Assembly: GCA_947452765.1 (NCBI GenBank)
Contig: CANGDR010000006.1
Coordinates: forward strand, 1-64,000
Length of the DNA: 64,000 bases
Direction: 5' to 3'
From: Actinomycetota bacterium
GTDB lineage: Bacteria; Actinomycetota; Actinomycetes; S36-B12; UBA5976
Part shown: positions 1 through 8,248 of the stretch, piece by piece
How positions within the stretch are numbered: the first letter of the stretch is position 1
Layout of the letters: the number at the start of each line of letters is the position of its first letter
Program-made: the position numbers and the translations under genes
The notes under the pieces: model-generated
Told to the model about the DNA's origin: nothing
Databases searched by the model: none
The model's input: only the letters and a program-made list of their open reading frames with translations

Positions 1-1195
1 AATCCATGACTTCAGATGCGTGCACTGTGCCGTCAAGAATTGCTTCGTCCGCAAACATACTTGCCATCGAAAAAGTTTTGCGCCAAGTGTCGTCAACGCG
101 ACCCATGCCCAGGGCATCAGAGGAAGTAACGGGGATAACTCCCATATCGGGTAGGCGATTTTCGGCAGCCATCGTGGCATTTCGAACTCGATTGCGAGCC
201 ATTTGAACATCGCTTGGGAGCTCTGGGTTCATGCCGTGCGCACTGATAATCATGGCAACATGCTCATCTGCGGCATTAACACCGTAAGCCAGGGTGGGAT
301 TGGTAGACGAGGCAAGGATGTTGTCACGTCCCGCCATAGTTAGTACGTCGGGGGAGTGCCCGCCGCCGCAGCCTTCAACGTGAAATGCGTGAACAGCACG
401 ACCGGCAATAACTCGGATCGTGTCTTCAACGCTCAACATTTCATTTAGGCCATCAGTATGTAATGCAACTGCTACATCATTTTCATCAGCAAAAGTCAGA
501 GTGGTGTCAATTGTGCGGGGATGTGCACCAGTATCTTCATGAATCTTGAAGCCACACACGCCACCTTCCAAAGCTTCTTCCATTGGAGCAGTAGTTGAGC
601 CAGCGGCACGACCAAGGACACCAACATTAAGTGGCCATGCCGCAAACATGTTGTGGGCTTGTTCGAGTGCCCACTTGGAACTCACGCCAACTCCCCAAAA
701 GGATCCAAATTCCTGCGCGATTATGGTGGTAACGCCGCTGGAAAGGGCAGCATCACACACTCGTGGTGACATTGCATGCACGTGGGTATCAATACCACCG
801 GCGGTTGCAATTAGGCCTTCGCCAGGAATTATGACTGAGCCACTTCCGACGACAACATCAATGTTGTTCATGGTGTCTGGATTTCCAGCTCGGCCAATCG
901 CAACTATGCGACCAGCGCGAATCCCAATTGAGCTAACTCGAATACCTTGGATTGCATCAATTATCAACACGTTGGTAATCACGACATCGCAAGATGCTTC
1001 GCTTAGAACCGAACGCATTCCAATGCCATCGCGTAAATTTTTTCCAAAACCAATTTGAGTTTCGGTACCTAATTCGCGATCATCTGCCTCGACTCGAACT
1101 ACAAGTTTGGTATCACCCAGTCGCACAAAGTCGCCTTTACGCGCGCCATGAATTGCGATGTCGCGCTGGGCGTCGGCTAAATCCTTTTGATTCAC
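1..1195 (-). CDS. ureC: Urease alpha subunit (UreC), divergent, 3' end beyond window
   Basis: This is the N-terminal ~398 residues of the nickel amidohydrolase subunit that carries the urease active site; the C-terminus lies beyond the left edge. The GTG start at 1195 overlaps the TGA of the upstream fused gamma-beta gene (GTGA). The metal ligands are visible: THVH (His138/His140), the carbamylated lysine in GFKIHED (Lys217), His246 in ALHTD, His272 in FHVEG, and Asp360 in SSDALGMGR. The mobile-flap Cys-His pair (Cys319-His320 in Klebsiella numbering) reads Ala319-His320 here, and HEDWG is HEDTG. It is last in the diol dehydratase operon as far as the window shows. Nickel-enzyme chemistry is well supported; urea as the substrate is likely but not certain. 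No accessory genes (ureDEFG) are inside the window. Confidence 0.9.
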   Translation of the reverse strand, partial: MNQKDLADAQRDIAIHGARKGDFVRLGDTKLVVRVEADDRELGTETQIGFGKNLRDGIGMRSVLSEASCDVVITNVLIIDAIQGIRVSSIGIRAGRIVAIGRAGNPDTMNNIDVVVGSGSVIIPGEGLIATAGGIDTHVHAMSPRVCDAALSSGVTTIIAQEFGSFWGVGVSSKWALEQAHNMFAAWPLNVGVLGRAAGSTTAPMEEALEGGVCGFKIHEDTGAHPRTIDTTLTFADENDVAVALHTDGLNEMLSVEDTIRVIAGRAVHAFHVEGCGGGHSPDVLTMAGRDNILASSTNPTLAYGVNAADEHVAMIISAHGMNPELPSDVQMARNRVRNATMAAENRLPDMGVIPVTSSDALGMGRVDDTWRKTFSMASMFADEAILDGTVHASEVMD

Positions 1196-1869
1196 TTGCC
1201 ACCGTCCAAGTAACCAAGTTCCTTAGCTCGCTCCATGGCTCGCGCTTTCATACCCGGTGCATCCAGTGGCCCATCTACTAACCCGGCAAAGCCAATCAGA
1301 ATGCGATCGCCAGAAATGGGAATTAAGTTGATGTGGACAGTCTCGCCCGGCGGGAAGTCGACATGTTCACCTGCGGGAATTTGTAATCGTCGACCGTAGG
1401 CAGCCTCGCGATCGAAGTTGAGCCGAGGATTGACCTCAAAGAAGTGCATGTGTGTGGTGACTGAAATTTGAATATTCGAAATATTTTTTACCGTTAGCGT
1501 TACTACGTCAGCAACATTTGAAACCGGGAGGGCTTCTAGTCGAACTACTTCACCTGGAATGTCCAAGTCATTCGATTCAAAATCAACAACTACTAATCGG
1601 CGCCCGTCGGGAAATACCGCCTCAACGGCTATGCCAGTAAGTAGCGGACCAATTCCTGAAAGTAACTCGGATTGAGTTACTGCCGACTTTCCGATGGCTA
1701 GTGCCTCACTATGAGTTTTCCCATCGCGGGCCGCCTCAACTACCGCGTGTGAGATTAGCGCCGTTGCTTCGGGCAAATTTAATTTCAAGCCGCGATCGCG
1801 TCGGGATTGGGCAAGTTGAGCCGCTGTAAAAATCAGCAGATGATCTTGTTCCGAAGGAGTTAGTTCCAC
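1192..1869 (-). CDS. ureAB: Urease gamma-beta fusion subunit (UreA-UreB)
   Basis: 225 residues combine the two small urease subunits in one chain. Residues 1-100 match the gamma subunit (LTPSEQDHLLIFTAAQLA near the N-terminus). Residues ~105-202 match the beta subunit, with the signature HFFEVNP at 142-148 followed by FDREAAYGRRL and IPAG. Fused gamma-beta subunits are known in some bacteria, including actinomycetes. The tail (203-225) is a short charged extension. The gene overlaps the ureC start by four bases and lies 14 bp after the amidohydrolase gene, so the three are surely cotranscribed. It has a structural role in the urease trimer and no catalytic residues of its own. Confidence 0.9.
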   Translation of the reverse strand: MELTPSEQDHLLIFTAAQLAQSRRDRGLKLNLPEATALISHAVVEAARDGKTHSEALAIGKSAVTQSELLSGIGPLLTGIAVEAVFPDGRRLVVVDFESNDLDIPGEVVRLEALPVSNVADVVTLTVKNISNIQISVTTHMHFFEVNPRLNFDREAAYGRRLQIPAGEHVDFPPGETVHINLIPISGDRILIGFAGLVDGPLDAPGMKARAMERAKELGYLDGGK

Positions 1870-1883
1870 AAATCTATTCTTGA

Positions 1884-3479
1884 CTATCCGTGAACCCGAA
1901 CGCCACCAAGCCAGGTTCCAACCACTTTGGCATTACGAATTTCCATTGGCGCAAGGGAATGGACGTCACAATCGAGAAGTACTATGTCCGCCCTTTTACC
2001 AACAGCCAAGTCACCCCATAAGTTGGATTCGCCAGCTTGAACTGCGCTGCCCATTGTGTAGGCGGTTAGCGATTCATCCAAAGTTAGCCGTTCACTTGGA
2101 ACCCAGCCGCCTTCTGGGAATCCTTCGTCAGTTAGGCGAGTAACTGCTACGCCAATCCCTTCCATAGGCACAGGAGAGGTAACTGGCCAATCTGAACCGA
2201 ATGAAATTTTAGTTCCGCTGCGCAGCAAAGTCGCCATTGGATATTGTCGATCGGCGCGCTCTTGACCTAGGCGAGGGATGGTGAGCACGACCTGTTCGCT
2301 GGCAAGCTGTGCCCAAAGTGGCTCAAAGTTTGCAATCACATCAAGGGCTTTAAATCGCGGTAAGTCTGCTGGATCAATTAGTTGTGAGTGTGCGATAACT
2401 GGATTGATTAAATGGCCATGTAGGTTGCGGGCATTTTCAAAAGCGTCTAGCGCAGTGCGAATTCCGGCATCACCGATTGCATGGATGTGAGCTTGGAAGC
2501 CACGCTTTACAACTTCGGCAACTGCATCGATCAGTTCTTCTCGCTTCCAATTCGGAATGCCCTTGTTTGGGCAGTCACAATAATCTTCAAGTACGGCAGC
2601 AGTGCCACCTTCGAGAATTCCATCTGCAAAGAACTTGACGGTATTACCCGTCAAAAATTCCGGAGCTTCAGTATTTACGCGATCGCGATTAGCTTCGAAG
2701 CCATCAACTTTGGTCCGCCAAACTCCTTCGGGTTCGGCTAACCAAGCTAAGTTTGCCCGAAATTTCAGTGCCCCTGATTTGGCCGCTTGAAGCCAAGACT
2801 CCATGGTGTCATTTTCCACCCAGGCATCTTGCGCCCAAGTAACACCGCAAGCCGAAAAGGCGGCCGATGCAGCACGCAATGCCTGGTCACGTTGTTCCGA
2901 AGTTAATGCGGGAAGTAAGTCATAGACGGGTCCCCAAGCTCCCCACTCGCGCAAAGTACCGGAGGGTGTGCCATCTGCACGCAACGATATTTCGCCATCG
3001 CTTGGTTGGGGTGTGTCTTTGTTGAATCCAGCAAGTTCTAAAGCTTTCGTATTAACCCAAGCGGTGTGGTAATCCATCGCGCGTAAAACTACTGGCCGAT
3101 CGGGAACTATTTCGTCTAACCACTTGGCATCAAATTCACCTCGTGGCGCCAAACTCGGATCGTAACCTTCGCCTCTAACCCATTCGGCATTCGGATTTAC
3201 GTCTGCCCATTTCTTAATCGCGGCCAAAAGTTTCGCTAAGGTTTCAGGTCCGCGAACTGGCGCGAATAAAGTTTCGATGCCACCGAATACCGGGTGAGCA
3301 TGTCCATCTCCAAATCCTGGTAACAAGGTTCGGCCCGCTAAGTCGATTGATTCATCAGCTTTAAGTGCAAGTGCTGCATCTCCGTGCGCAACAATGACCC
3401 CATCTGTAGCCGCTAGTGCATGAGTTGAATTATTTTCATCAATCCAAACTTTGCCATTCACCCAAACTGTGGTTGTCAT
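1884..3479 (-). CDS. YtcJ-like metal-dependent amidohydrolase
   Basis: 531-residue amidohydrolase-3 family protein (YtcJ/AepA-like). Visible motifs are GFGDGHAHP near residue 58 (the HxH metal site at the start of the TIM barrel), HIHAIGDAG in the middle, and FGSDWPVTSPVP near the C-terminal third. The family hydrolyses amide, carbamate or N-acyl bonds, but substrates are rarely known. No signal peptide is apparent, so it should be cytosolic. It sits 81 bp after the reactivase gene and 14 bp before ureAB. The context suggests that it releases an amine, amide or urea-type intermediate for the neighbouring enzymes. That role is inference. Confidence 0.85.
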   Translation of the reverse strand: MTTTVWVNGKVWIDENNSTHALAATDGVIVAHGDAALALKADESIDLAGRTLLPGFGDGHAHPVFGGIETLFAPVRGPETLAKLLAAIKKWADVNPNAEWVRGEGYDPSLAPRGEFDAKWLDEIVPDRPVVLRAMDYHTAWVNTKALELAGFNKDTPQPSDGEISLRADGTPSGTLREWGAWGPVYDLLPALTSEQRDQALRAASAAFSACGVTWAQDAWVENDTMESWLQAAKSGALKFRANLAWLAEPEGVWRTKVDGFEANRDRVNTEAPEFLTGNTVKFFADGILEGGTAAVLEDYCDCPNKGIPNWKREELIDAVAEVVKRGFQAHIHAIGDAGIRTALDAFENARNLHGHLINPVIAHSQLIDPADLPRFKALDVIANFEPLWAQLASEQVVLTIPRLGQERADRQYPMATLLRSGTKISFGSDWPVTSPVPMEGIGVAVTRLTDEGFPEGGWVPSERLTLDESLTAYTMGSAVQAGESNLWGDLAVGKRADIVLLDCDVHSLAPMEIRNAKVVGTWLGGVRVHG

Positions 3480-3560
3480 TGCTCTACCTACTCATTCGCT
3501 TTAGATCGCCTAAACACACTGTTCCAGATTCATTTCGTTTCAGTGCCCGTATTAAGAATA

Positions 3561-5210
3561 TTATTTGGCCATCTGAGAAAGGCCATACGCGACGGCGTAT
3601 CTATGTCCCAACAAGCCAGCAACATTGCCCCGCCCCAATCCACTTACTTCATTAAGTTCACCAAGGATTGGAATTAGTTCATCATCAGCAGCGGGACCGC
3701 CCACAACCACAATGTCGCGCGGTTCGCTGTGACCAGTTTGGATCGACAGACTTCTGATTATTCGTGCCACGTTATTACCTAATGCCGCACGCTTAAGCGA
3801 GTGGCGCATGATTCGCCACTCGGCAGGTTGCAAATTTTTGCCAAATGTTAAGTAGCCAGCAGGGCCTTGAGTTACCAGTGATCCAGTTGCCGTGGCCGGA
3901 AACTCTTTAGTCTCGGGAACAAAATCCTTGGTGCCGTCTTCACCCAAGAGCACATGCGGTGAGTCAAGACGTTGCGCCGAGCCGCGCTTTACCCAGTCGG
4001 CAGCGCCGCGGGAAATACCTAAGGCTTGCGAAACCGCGGCAGTGAGTAATTCACCAGCACCAGCAGCAGAAATTTCTACCTCTCCAATTAAGTCAATCGT
4101 TCCGCCCCCAATGTCCAGGATTAATGAATCTGTCATTAAACCTGGTGTGCTATTTGCCCCAAGAGCAGCTGCCGCAGCTTCGGAAGTTGCGACTGTTACG
4201 TTAGTTGCAAAAATTTCAGCAAGTGGATAATCCGATGAATTAGTGGCCTTGGACAATTGCGCAATCGCAAGGTCGCGAGTGTGTCCAGAATTCCGTAGTC
4301 CCGTGATTGCTAGGGCTGATGTTATGTCAAAACCCCAAACATCCGAAGTAGCCTGATTTTCGTCAATGAATATCGATGTCACATCGCCTATTTGCGACTC
4401 TGGAAATTTTGGAACAGCGTGGAATAGGTTTTCAGTAACTCCAGATCGCCACGTAACCGAACTTTCGATTTCGGGTGCGGGCTGCTGCGCAAGAGGAAAC
4501 AGCCCAATCAAGATAGATCGTTCATCTTTAACCCACCGAGTCAATAAGTTAAGGGGTTCTGCTTCGACGTCACTTAATGAAAATAGCGACTTCATTGCCC
4601 AGACGTCAGTTGCAGTCTTTAGTAATTTTCCAGAAGGTCTAACTTCCACAAACAAATATGAAGCAGCTACCGTTAAGTCAACATCTACGCCGTCGATAAC
4701 TGGAATCGCTGCGTCTAGGCGCCTAGAAATAAGTACCGCTTCATCATCAGCGGCAACAACTGCGCCAATTTTGCAACCCTTTGCTACCGCTTGGTTAATA
4801 AATTGGGCTGCGACTTCAAATCCGGTAGCGCTCGGAACTACTGCGATTAAATCATCACCTGTTGGTAACGGACTTAAAACCGACCAAGGAGCGCCAGTTG
4901 CCGACCCATCACCAGAAACACTGTTGCTAGAGCTTGAAATTATCCGCAGCCGCCCAGTATCAGGTTGCGGTTCGTGGACCGTGGAAGTTGCAGTTGTTAC
5001 CGGACTCCACGGCGCAACAACAACATGGTCGACTTGCAAATTGTGGTTGCGTTCAATCGATCGCAATAGACCTGCCGCCGCATGAACCGAGGATTCGGAT
5101 CCCTTTTGCCCCCGTGTTGGTCGCCTATCCCAAGCGACAGGCTTGTCACCTAGCGAAACCACAATTTCAGTCGTTGAGTTTCCAATGTCTATTCCTGCTA
5201 CTAGATGCAT
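3561..5210 (-). CDS. Diol/glycerol dehydratase reactivase, large subunit (DdrA/PduG-like)
   Basis: 549-residue actin-fold ATPase of the diol dehydratase reactivating factor family. These chaperones exchange damaged cobalamin out of inactivated dehydratase. Phosphate-binding motifs are visible: DIGNSTTEIVV near residue 8 and DIGGGTIDLI near residue 365. A swiveling-domain segment and the AAFLV-type central region align with DdrA/PduG. The protein is about 60 residues shorter than the usual ~610. No gene for the small reactivase subunit (DdrB/PduH) is in the window. The start is an ATG five bases after the stop of the dehydratase small subunit, so the two are translationally linked. Confidence 0.88.
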   Translation of the reverse strand: MHLVAGIDIGNSTTEIVVSLGDKPVAWDRRPTRGQKGSESSVHAAAGLLRSIERNHNLQVDHVVVAPWSPVTTATSTVHEPQPDTGRLRIISSSSNSVSGDGSATGAPWSVLSPLPTGDDLIAVVPSATGFEVAAQFINQAVAKGCKIGAVVAADDEAVLISRRLDAAIPVIDGVDVDLTVAASYLFVEVRPSGKLLKTATDVWAMKSLFSLSDVEAEPLNLLTRWVKDERSILIGLFPLAQQPAPEIESSVTWRSGVTENLFHAVPKFPESQIGDVTSIFIDENQATSDVWGFDITSALAITGLRNSGHTRDLAIAQLSKATNSSDYPLAEIFATNVTVATSEAAAAALGANSTPGLMTDSLILDIGGGTIDLIGEVEISAAGAGELLTAAVSQALGISRGAADWVKRGSAQRLDSPHVLLGEDGTKDFVPETKEFPATATGSLVTQGPAGYLTFGKNLQPAEWRIMRHSLKRAALGNNVARIIRSLSIQTGHSEPRDIVVVGGPAADDELIPILGELNEVSGLGRGNVAGLLGHRYAVAYGLSQMAK

Positions 5211-5215
5211 GAGTT

Positions 5216-5584
5216 CTATTTTGCTGTTAGTCCGCGCCGAGCATAAACATCGGCAGCCTGCAGAAATAGCTCAGCGTTCTTGATGGCACCTTGGCTTGAT
5301 AGTTCAGTTGCGATAGCAGTTAACTGATCCGCGGTAGATCGACCTGGGCGAAGCGCATCGTAGTAACCCAGCACAACTGAATCTGGCAACGAGGTTAATT
5401 CCGCAGCTCGTCTAAAGTTTGCAGCAAGCTGGGGGTTGCCATTGGCTTCCGCAACTTTTGCTTGCATCTCTAAAGTTTCGGGATGGATCCGTACATCATC
5501 AAGAGTTATGTCGCCTCGGCGAATTGCTTCGATAGTTACATCAGTTACTGGCTTACCCGAGAATCCAAAATCACCTTTAGACAT
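5216..5584 (-). CDS. Diol/glycerol dehydratase small subunit (PduE-like)
   Basis: 122 residues match the conserved core of the small subunit of AdoCbl-dependent diol/glycerol dehydratase: a helical protein with TLDDVRIHPETLEMQA early and LRPGRST near residue 80. Canonical PduE is ~170 residues and begins with an N-terminal extension used for microcompartment targeting. That extension is absent here and the protein opens directly with the core. The start codon overlaps the stop of the fused large-medium gene (TAATG), as expected for stoichiometric assembly. Confident assignment. Confidence 0.88.
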   Translation of the reverse strand: MSKGDFGFSGKPVTDVTIEAIRRGDITLDDVRIHPETLEMQAKVAEANGNPQLAANFRRAAELTSLPDSVVLGYYDALRPGRSTADQLTAIATELSSQGAIKNAELFLQAADVYARRGLTAK

Positions 5585-7818
5585 TAGACGACCTCCAAAG
5601 TTTCTGGCGAGGCATTAGTGACACAATTGCGTTCTATTGCAACGAGGGAAACCACTTTAGTGTGGTACCGCGCTTCGATAGCCTCGTCAGAATATGGATT
5701 TCGAACTGGCTCCGGAGTTGCACCCTTTGCATGGCGACCAGCATTTATGCCAAGCATGCGATAAAGCTCTCGAGTTATTGTTGGCGCAACCGAATACAGT
5801 TCTAAATTGGCTAGCGGTGCCAAATCCCGCCTATGAATTAATGCAGTTCCCTTAGCTTGCAGTCCAACACTTATTCCGGATCCAGAAAGCCGAGCCGCAG
5901 TTAAGCCGATCATGCCTAAATCCAGACTGTCGTTGATACGCACAATGCGACCGACGCAGCCTTCTTCTTCAAGTCCAGCCATTAGTTCGCCGATGACATC
6001 TGTAACACTCAAGCCAGAGAGCGTCATCCAAATCTCTCGCCCGGTAGCAGGTGAAACTCCAATCACTACGTCCCTTGGGTCGTAACTGATTTCAGCAGAT
6101 CCTCTTACCCGAAGGTTCTGGCTCGCAAATATTTTTTGTTCATTTCGTAAATCTTCAACCGATTTTTGTTGCCGAATGTTGTCAATCTCGGCTTGTCGTT
6201 TAGCAGTTGGCTGGTATCCGGTACCTGGGCCGGAATATTCATTCGGATCGGTAACTAGCGAAAGCACATTCATTTCTTCATCAAAAATCGCGGAAGTTTG
6301 TAAGTAATCACCGACAACGCGCGCCTTAAGCATATTGAGGCAACGTTCGGCCTCTAGATCAAAGCCATTTTCTGCCAACGCTGAAATTACATCGAGCATC
6401 GTTACGTTGGTTTCCATAATTGTTCGGGCCGCATTCAAAGGCAGCATCAGATCGCCGGCGGTAACGTCTTTAGAACCCGCCGCGTCAACTGCCTGATCTG
6501 CCCAAGTTTGACTAAAGTCACCAAGTCCCAGGTGGGAATAAACCGCAGTAACTGCATCGGTCGCACGCTTACGTAATCTAGCTACTTCAGTTTCGTCGGC
6601 GGTGCGCAATCCACCATCAACTCCCCAGTCGCGTTGCATCGCAAGAAAATCATCAATGTCTTCGGCGTTCCACTGACTAGGACCAAACATGTTGTCATAT
6701 CTTTGGATTGAACCAAATCCGCTATTAATAAAATCTGAGCCACCAATAAATATTGGATGAGTTCGCGAGGTTCGTCGTACATCTGACTCACTCATTAATG
6801 CGTCATTACCTGTGCAGGCTTCAAGATTACGCAGCATGACCATAACGTTTTCCGCCATCATGGATCGAACTCCACCAGGTACTGCGCCTGCAACCGAGGC
6901 CGCGTCAATGCCGCCATTTTGTACGCCCTGCGATCCGATGGCGCGGGCAAGTGCAACACAACGAGCTTCAAGGTAAAACATGCTGCATTGTTCAGCCCCA
7001 CCCATTAGAGCTTCAGAGCCGCCACCGGATGTTACGCGCATTTTAATTCCACGACTTGCGTATGCACTTGTTAGAAATGCTTTGGACCAAGGAGTGTCGT
7101 CACCATCAATAAAGATTTGCTCTGTGCCATACAACGAAACAGTCTCGGCATAAGAAACTAGCCCGCGCATACCAAGTGCCAGTTCCGCAGCTTCTTCGAC
7201 GGAACATTGAACTAACACACCGGCCGCTCCGACAGCGGCTCCAATTGAAACTGCAACAGCATTTGATGGCGCATCCCCGGCAACCGGAACTGTGGTTTCA
7301 AGTTCTCTAAATCCAAAGGCGGCAGCAGTAGCAGCGTCCGCAGCAAGTAGTAGCGGATCATCCGACCTGTTAGTTACATGGGCCTGATTACTCGGTGTAC
7401 GCCTTGCCCGCATTTTTGTCATTGCGATAACCAATTCCGCGGCAGTCAGTCGCGAAAGTACTTCGGCAAGTTTTGCTGGCGTCATACCTGCAGCAAGGCG
7501 AACTATGTCTTTGCGGGAGTCGTTTGGATTTACTAGCATTCGAGCAAACTCGAGACTGTCGATAGCCATAGCCTCGGGCGCAAGGTTTAAATCCAAACCA
7601 TGGCGTGCAATGAATTCGTCGATTGCATCGAAGTCAGATTCTGATTTTCCGTCGAGTTCAACCACTCGGCCGTCAGAAATTTTTATGGAAGGCTTCGGGT
7701 CGTTTGGTCCGTCAAATGCAACTAGCCCTAGCTCAGGTGCCGGAGTTGCGAAGCCATCGAGATTGACGCGCTGTTCGTTCATAAAACGAAAGCGGCCAAT
7801 CGGCTCGTTTGGGGTCAT
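5584..7818 (-). CDS. pduCD: AdoCbl-dependent diol/glycerol dehydratase, fused large + medium subunit
   Basis: 744 residues in one chain. Residues 1 to ~540 align end to end with the PduC/DhaB large subunit and ~565-744 with the PduD/medium subunit. Active-site positions known from the Klebsiella enzyme are kept: QAHVTN (Gln141, His143), ETT (Glu170), GTEQIF (Glu221), QNG (Gln296), GND (Asp335) and DFINSG (around Ser362). The medium part keeps LSGSGIS and the K/H-rich cobalamin-contacting segment. It converts 1,2-propanediol, glycerol or a related diol to the aldehyde. The large-medium fusion is typical of actinobacterial enzymes. I chose the ATG at 7818 because it overlaps the preceding stop (ATGA); an ATG nine bases upstream is possible. 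The N-terminal targeting helix of PduD is missing at the junction. Confidence 0.93.
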   Translation of the reverse strand: MTPNEPIGRFRFMNEQRVNLDGFATPAPELGLVAFDGPNDPKPSIKISDGRVVELDGKSESDFDAIDEFIARHGLDLNLAPEAMAIDSLEFARMLVNPNDSRKDIVRLAAGMTPAKLAEVLSRLTAAELVIAMTKMRARRTPSNQAHVTNRSDDPLLLAADAATAAAFGFRELETTVPVAGDAPSNAVAVSIGAAVGAAGVLVQCSVEEAAELALGMRGLVSYAETVSLYGTEQIFIDGDDTPWSKAFLTSAYASRGIKMRVTSGGGSEALMGGAEQCSMFYLEARCVALARAIGSQGVQNGGIDAASVAGAVPGGVRSMMAENVMVMLRNLEACTGNDALMSESDVRRTSRTHPIFIGGSDFINSGFGSIQRYDNMFGPSQWNAEDIDDFLAMQRDWGVDGGLRTADETEVARLRKRATDAVTAVYSHLGLGDFSQTWADQAVDAAGSKDVTAGDLMLPLNAARTIMETNVTMLDVISALAENGFDLEAERCLNMLKARVVGDYLQTSAIFDEEMNVLSLVTDPNEYSGPGTGYQPTAKRQAEIDNIRQQKSVEDLRNEQKIFASQNLRVRGSAEISYDPRDVVIGVSPATGREIWMTLSGLSVTDVIGELMAGLEEEGCVGRIVRINDSLDLGMIGLTAARLSGSGISVGLQAKGTALIHRRDLAPLANLELYSVAPTITRELYRMLGINAGRHAKGATPEPVRNPYSDEAIEARYHTKVVSLVAIERNCVTNASPETLEVV

Positions 7819-8231
7819 GCCTGGCATGCTCGCTTAAATACTTCAATTCCGGCTTGGGCACAGATTTGATCCTCGTCCCATGATCCGCCGCTAACTCCGA
7901 TTGATCCGACTACTCGTTCGCCATCCCAACACGGAATTCCACCAGCAAATGCAATGTATCGTCCGTTGCCGTTTGCATTCATACCTGGCAAGTCGCCATC
8001 GGGTGCAACTCGTGCCCGAAGCTCACCAGTTTCAATTCGATTTGTTACTGATGTGTACGCCTTGTCAACTGCCAAATTTGGTCCAGCAAGTTCTGCGCCA
8101 TCCATACGTTCAAAACTCAATAAATTTGCACCCGCATCCAAGACGGCGATGGACATCGGAGCATTGATCTCGATTGCTTTTGCTTTAGCGGCATTAGTCA
8201 TTTCGAGTGCAAGTGCTAGATCAATTTCCAT
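7815..8231 (-). CDS. GlcG/HbpS-family protein (PduO C-terminal-like, DUF336)
   Basis: About 138 residues of the GlcG/PduO-C/haem-degrading superfamily. Typical elements are an N-terminal helix (LALALEMTNAAKAKA), PMSIAVLDAGANLL, the basic/aromatic centre, and a glycine-rich end (GGIPCWDGERVVGSIGVSGG). Members bind haem or corrinoids and are often encoded next to diol or glycerol dehydratases, where the exact role is unsettled. A start at 8231 is preferred because AAGGGTGG lies five bases upstream; an ATG at 8249 overlapping the previous stop is the alternative. The gene overlaps the dehydratase start by four bases. Confidence 0.8.
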   Translation of the reverse strand: MEIDLALALEMTNAAKAKAIEINAPMSIAVLDAGANLLSFERMDGAELAGPNLAVDKAYTSVTNRIETGELRARVAPDGDLPGMNANGNGRYIAFAGGIPCWDGERVVGSIGVSGGSWDEDQICAQAGIEVFKRACQA

Positions 8232-8248
8232 ACGTTCCACCCTTGGCA

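Noticed and set aside
546-1058. Plus-strand open frame of 170 codons
   Set aside because: It lies antisense to ureC, whose frame contains all metal-binding motifs; the composition is that of a shadow frame.
4366-5085. Plus-strand open frame of 239 codons
   Set aside because: Antisense to the reactivase gene, with no RBS or known motifs; Ser/Thr-rich as expected from a reversed frame.
5584-7818. Frameshift or assembly join between large and medium dehydratase subunits
   Set aside because: The reading frame is continuous, the linker is natural, and fused subunits are known from actinobacteria.
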